A program made the position numbers and the translations under genes. 14,903 nt of DNA from an uncultured Lachnospiraceae bacterium (lineage in GTDB: Bacteria; Bacillota; Clostridia; Lachnospirales; Lachnospiraceae): NCBI GenBank assembly GCA_910577445.1, contig CAJTMZ010000093.1, forward strand, positions 1,170 to 16,072, read 5' to 3'. The notes below the pieces were generated by a model. It saw nothing but the letters and a program-made list of their open reading frames with translations. It did no database searches and had not been told where the DNA came from. Below are positions 14,791 through 14,903 of this stretch, piece after piece. Positions within the stretch are counted from its first letter, which is position 1. The number at the start of each line of letters is the position of its first letter.

Positions 14791-14903
14791 AATTCTCCTT
14801 GTGCGTCTTTTGCTTTTTGGGTGATGGGGGACGCCTGAGGGGAGTTGGGCAGCCTTCGTCGCCGCGCTCCCGCTCTATAAAAACGTAGCAGATGCTAAAC
14901 TCG
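14791..14903. other. GC-rich spacer upstream of the aminopeptidase
   Basis: The window ends 113 bases upstream of the M18 gene. The stretch is unusually GC-rich near 14820-14876 (for example GCGCGGCGACGAAGGC on the minus strand) and contains a TAGCA/TGCTA inverted repeat at 14886-14897. I see no clear promoter. One minus-strand frame stays open through it, so it could be the end of an upstream gene or an intergenic repeat; the window is too short to tell. Confidence 0.3.

Noticed and set aside
1..14903. CRISPR arrays, tRNA or rRNA genes, phage or conjugation modules
   Set aside because: No regularly spaced repeats, no cloverleaf-like or rRNA-like segments, and no integrase, relaxase, terminase or capsid genes were seen on either strand.

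Overview
The window looks like chromosomal DNA of a gut-type Clostridia, most probably Lachnospiraceae. The basis is the family mix: a YesM/YesN two-component pair, a GH3 beta-glucosidase with swapped domain order, a BceRS/BceAB-type peptide-antibiotic module, an M18 aminopeptidase, and remnants of IS1595, Fic and Rpn-like genes. Ribosome binding sites are strong AGGAGG types. No rRNA, tRNA or CRISPR array was seen. Every intact gene is on the minus strand, so the region is read from right to left; the only plus-strand gene is a broken Fic remnant.

From the right: 14790-13492 is an M18 aminopeptidase, followed after 6 bases by an OmpR-type response regulator (13485-12817) and, with a 4-base ATGA overlap, its short two-helix histidine kinase (12820-11801). 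A terminator at the kinase stop and a 7+7 palindrome (11769-11788) separate these from the ABC ATPase (11690-10923) and its overlapping large FtsX-type permease (10933-8723). Kinase, regulator, ATPase and permease together make a BceRS-AB-like module, which in known cases senses peptide antibiotics by flux and protects against them. The palindrome is the natural candidate for the regulator's binding site.

Next come two small genes: a zinc-ribbon membrane protein (8643-8191) and, 11 bases on, a three-helix protein with an extracytoplasmic domain (8179-7328). I cannot assign a function to either. A leftover C-terminal piece of an Rpn/PD-(D/E)XK-type protein (7294-7106) follows. A cytoplasmic GH3 glycosidase (6980-4431) then ends at a strong terminator (4352-4391).

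The left third is AT-rich and scarred. It holds a 5'-truncated Fic-like gene with an in-frame stop (plus strand, 3824-4312), a small unknown minus-strand frame that may be frameshifted (3816-3494), and two stem-loops. It also holds an intact YesN/YesM-type regulator and kinase pair (3227-752) with no transporter or enzyme target beside it. An internally deleted IS1595-family element (1-676) keeps both terminal inverted repeats but has lost the middle of its transposase. AT-rich blocks (about 600-4400 and 7300-8700) alternate with GC-richer blocks (about 4430-7000 and 8720-14800), and the gene remnants lie near these borders. This suggests a mosaic of older backbone and later insertions.

I did not find a clearly new multi-gene system. 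The least explained intact unit is the zinc-ribbon/membrane pair. The most testable regulatory prediction is the palindrome upstream of the ABC transporter.
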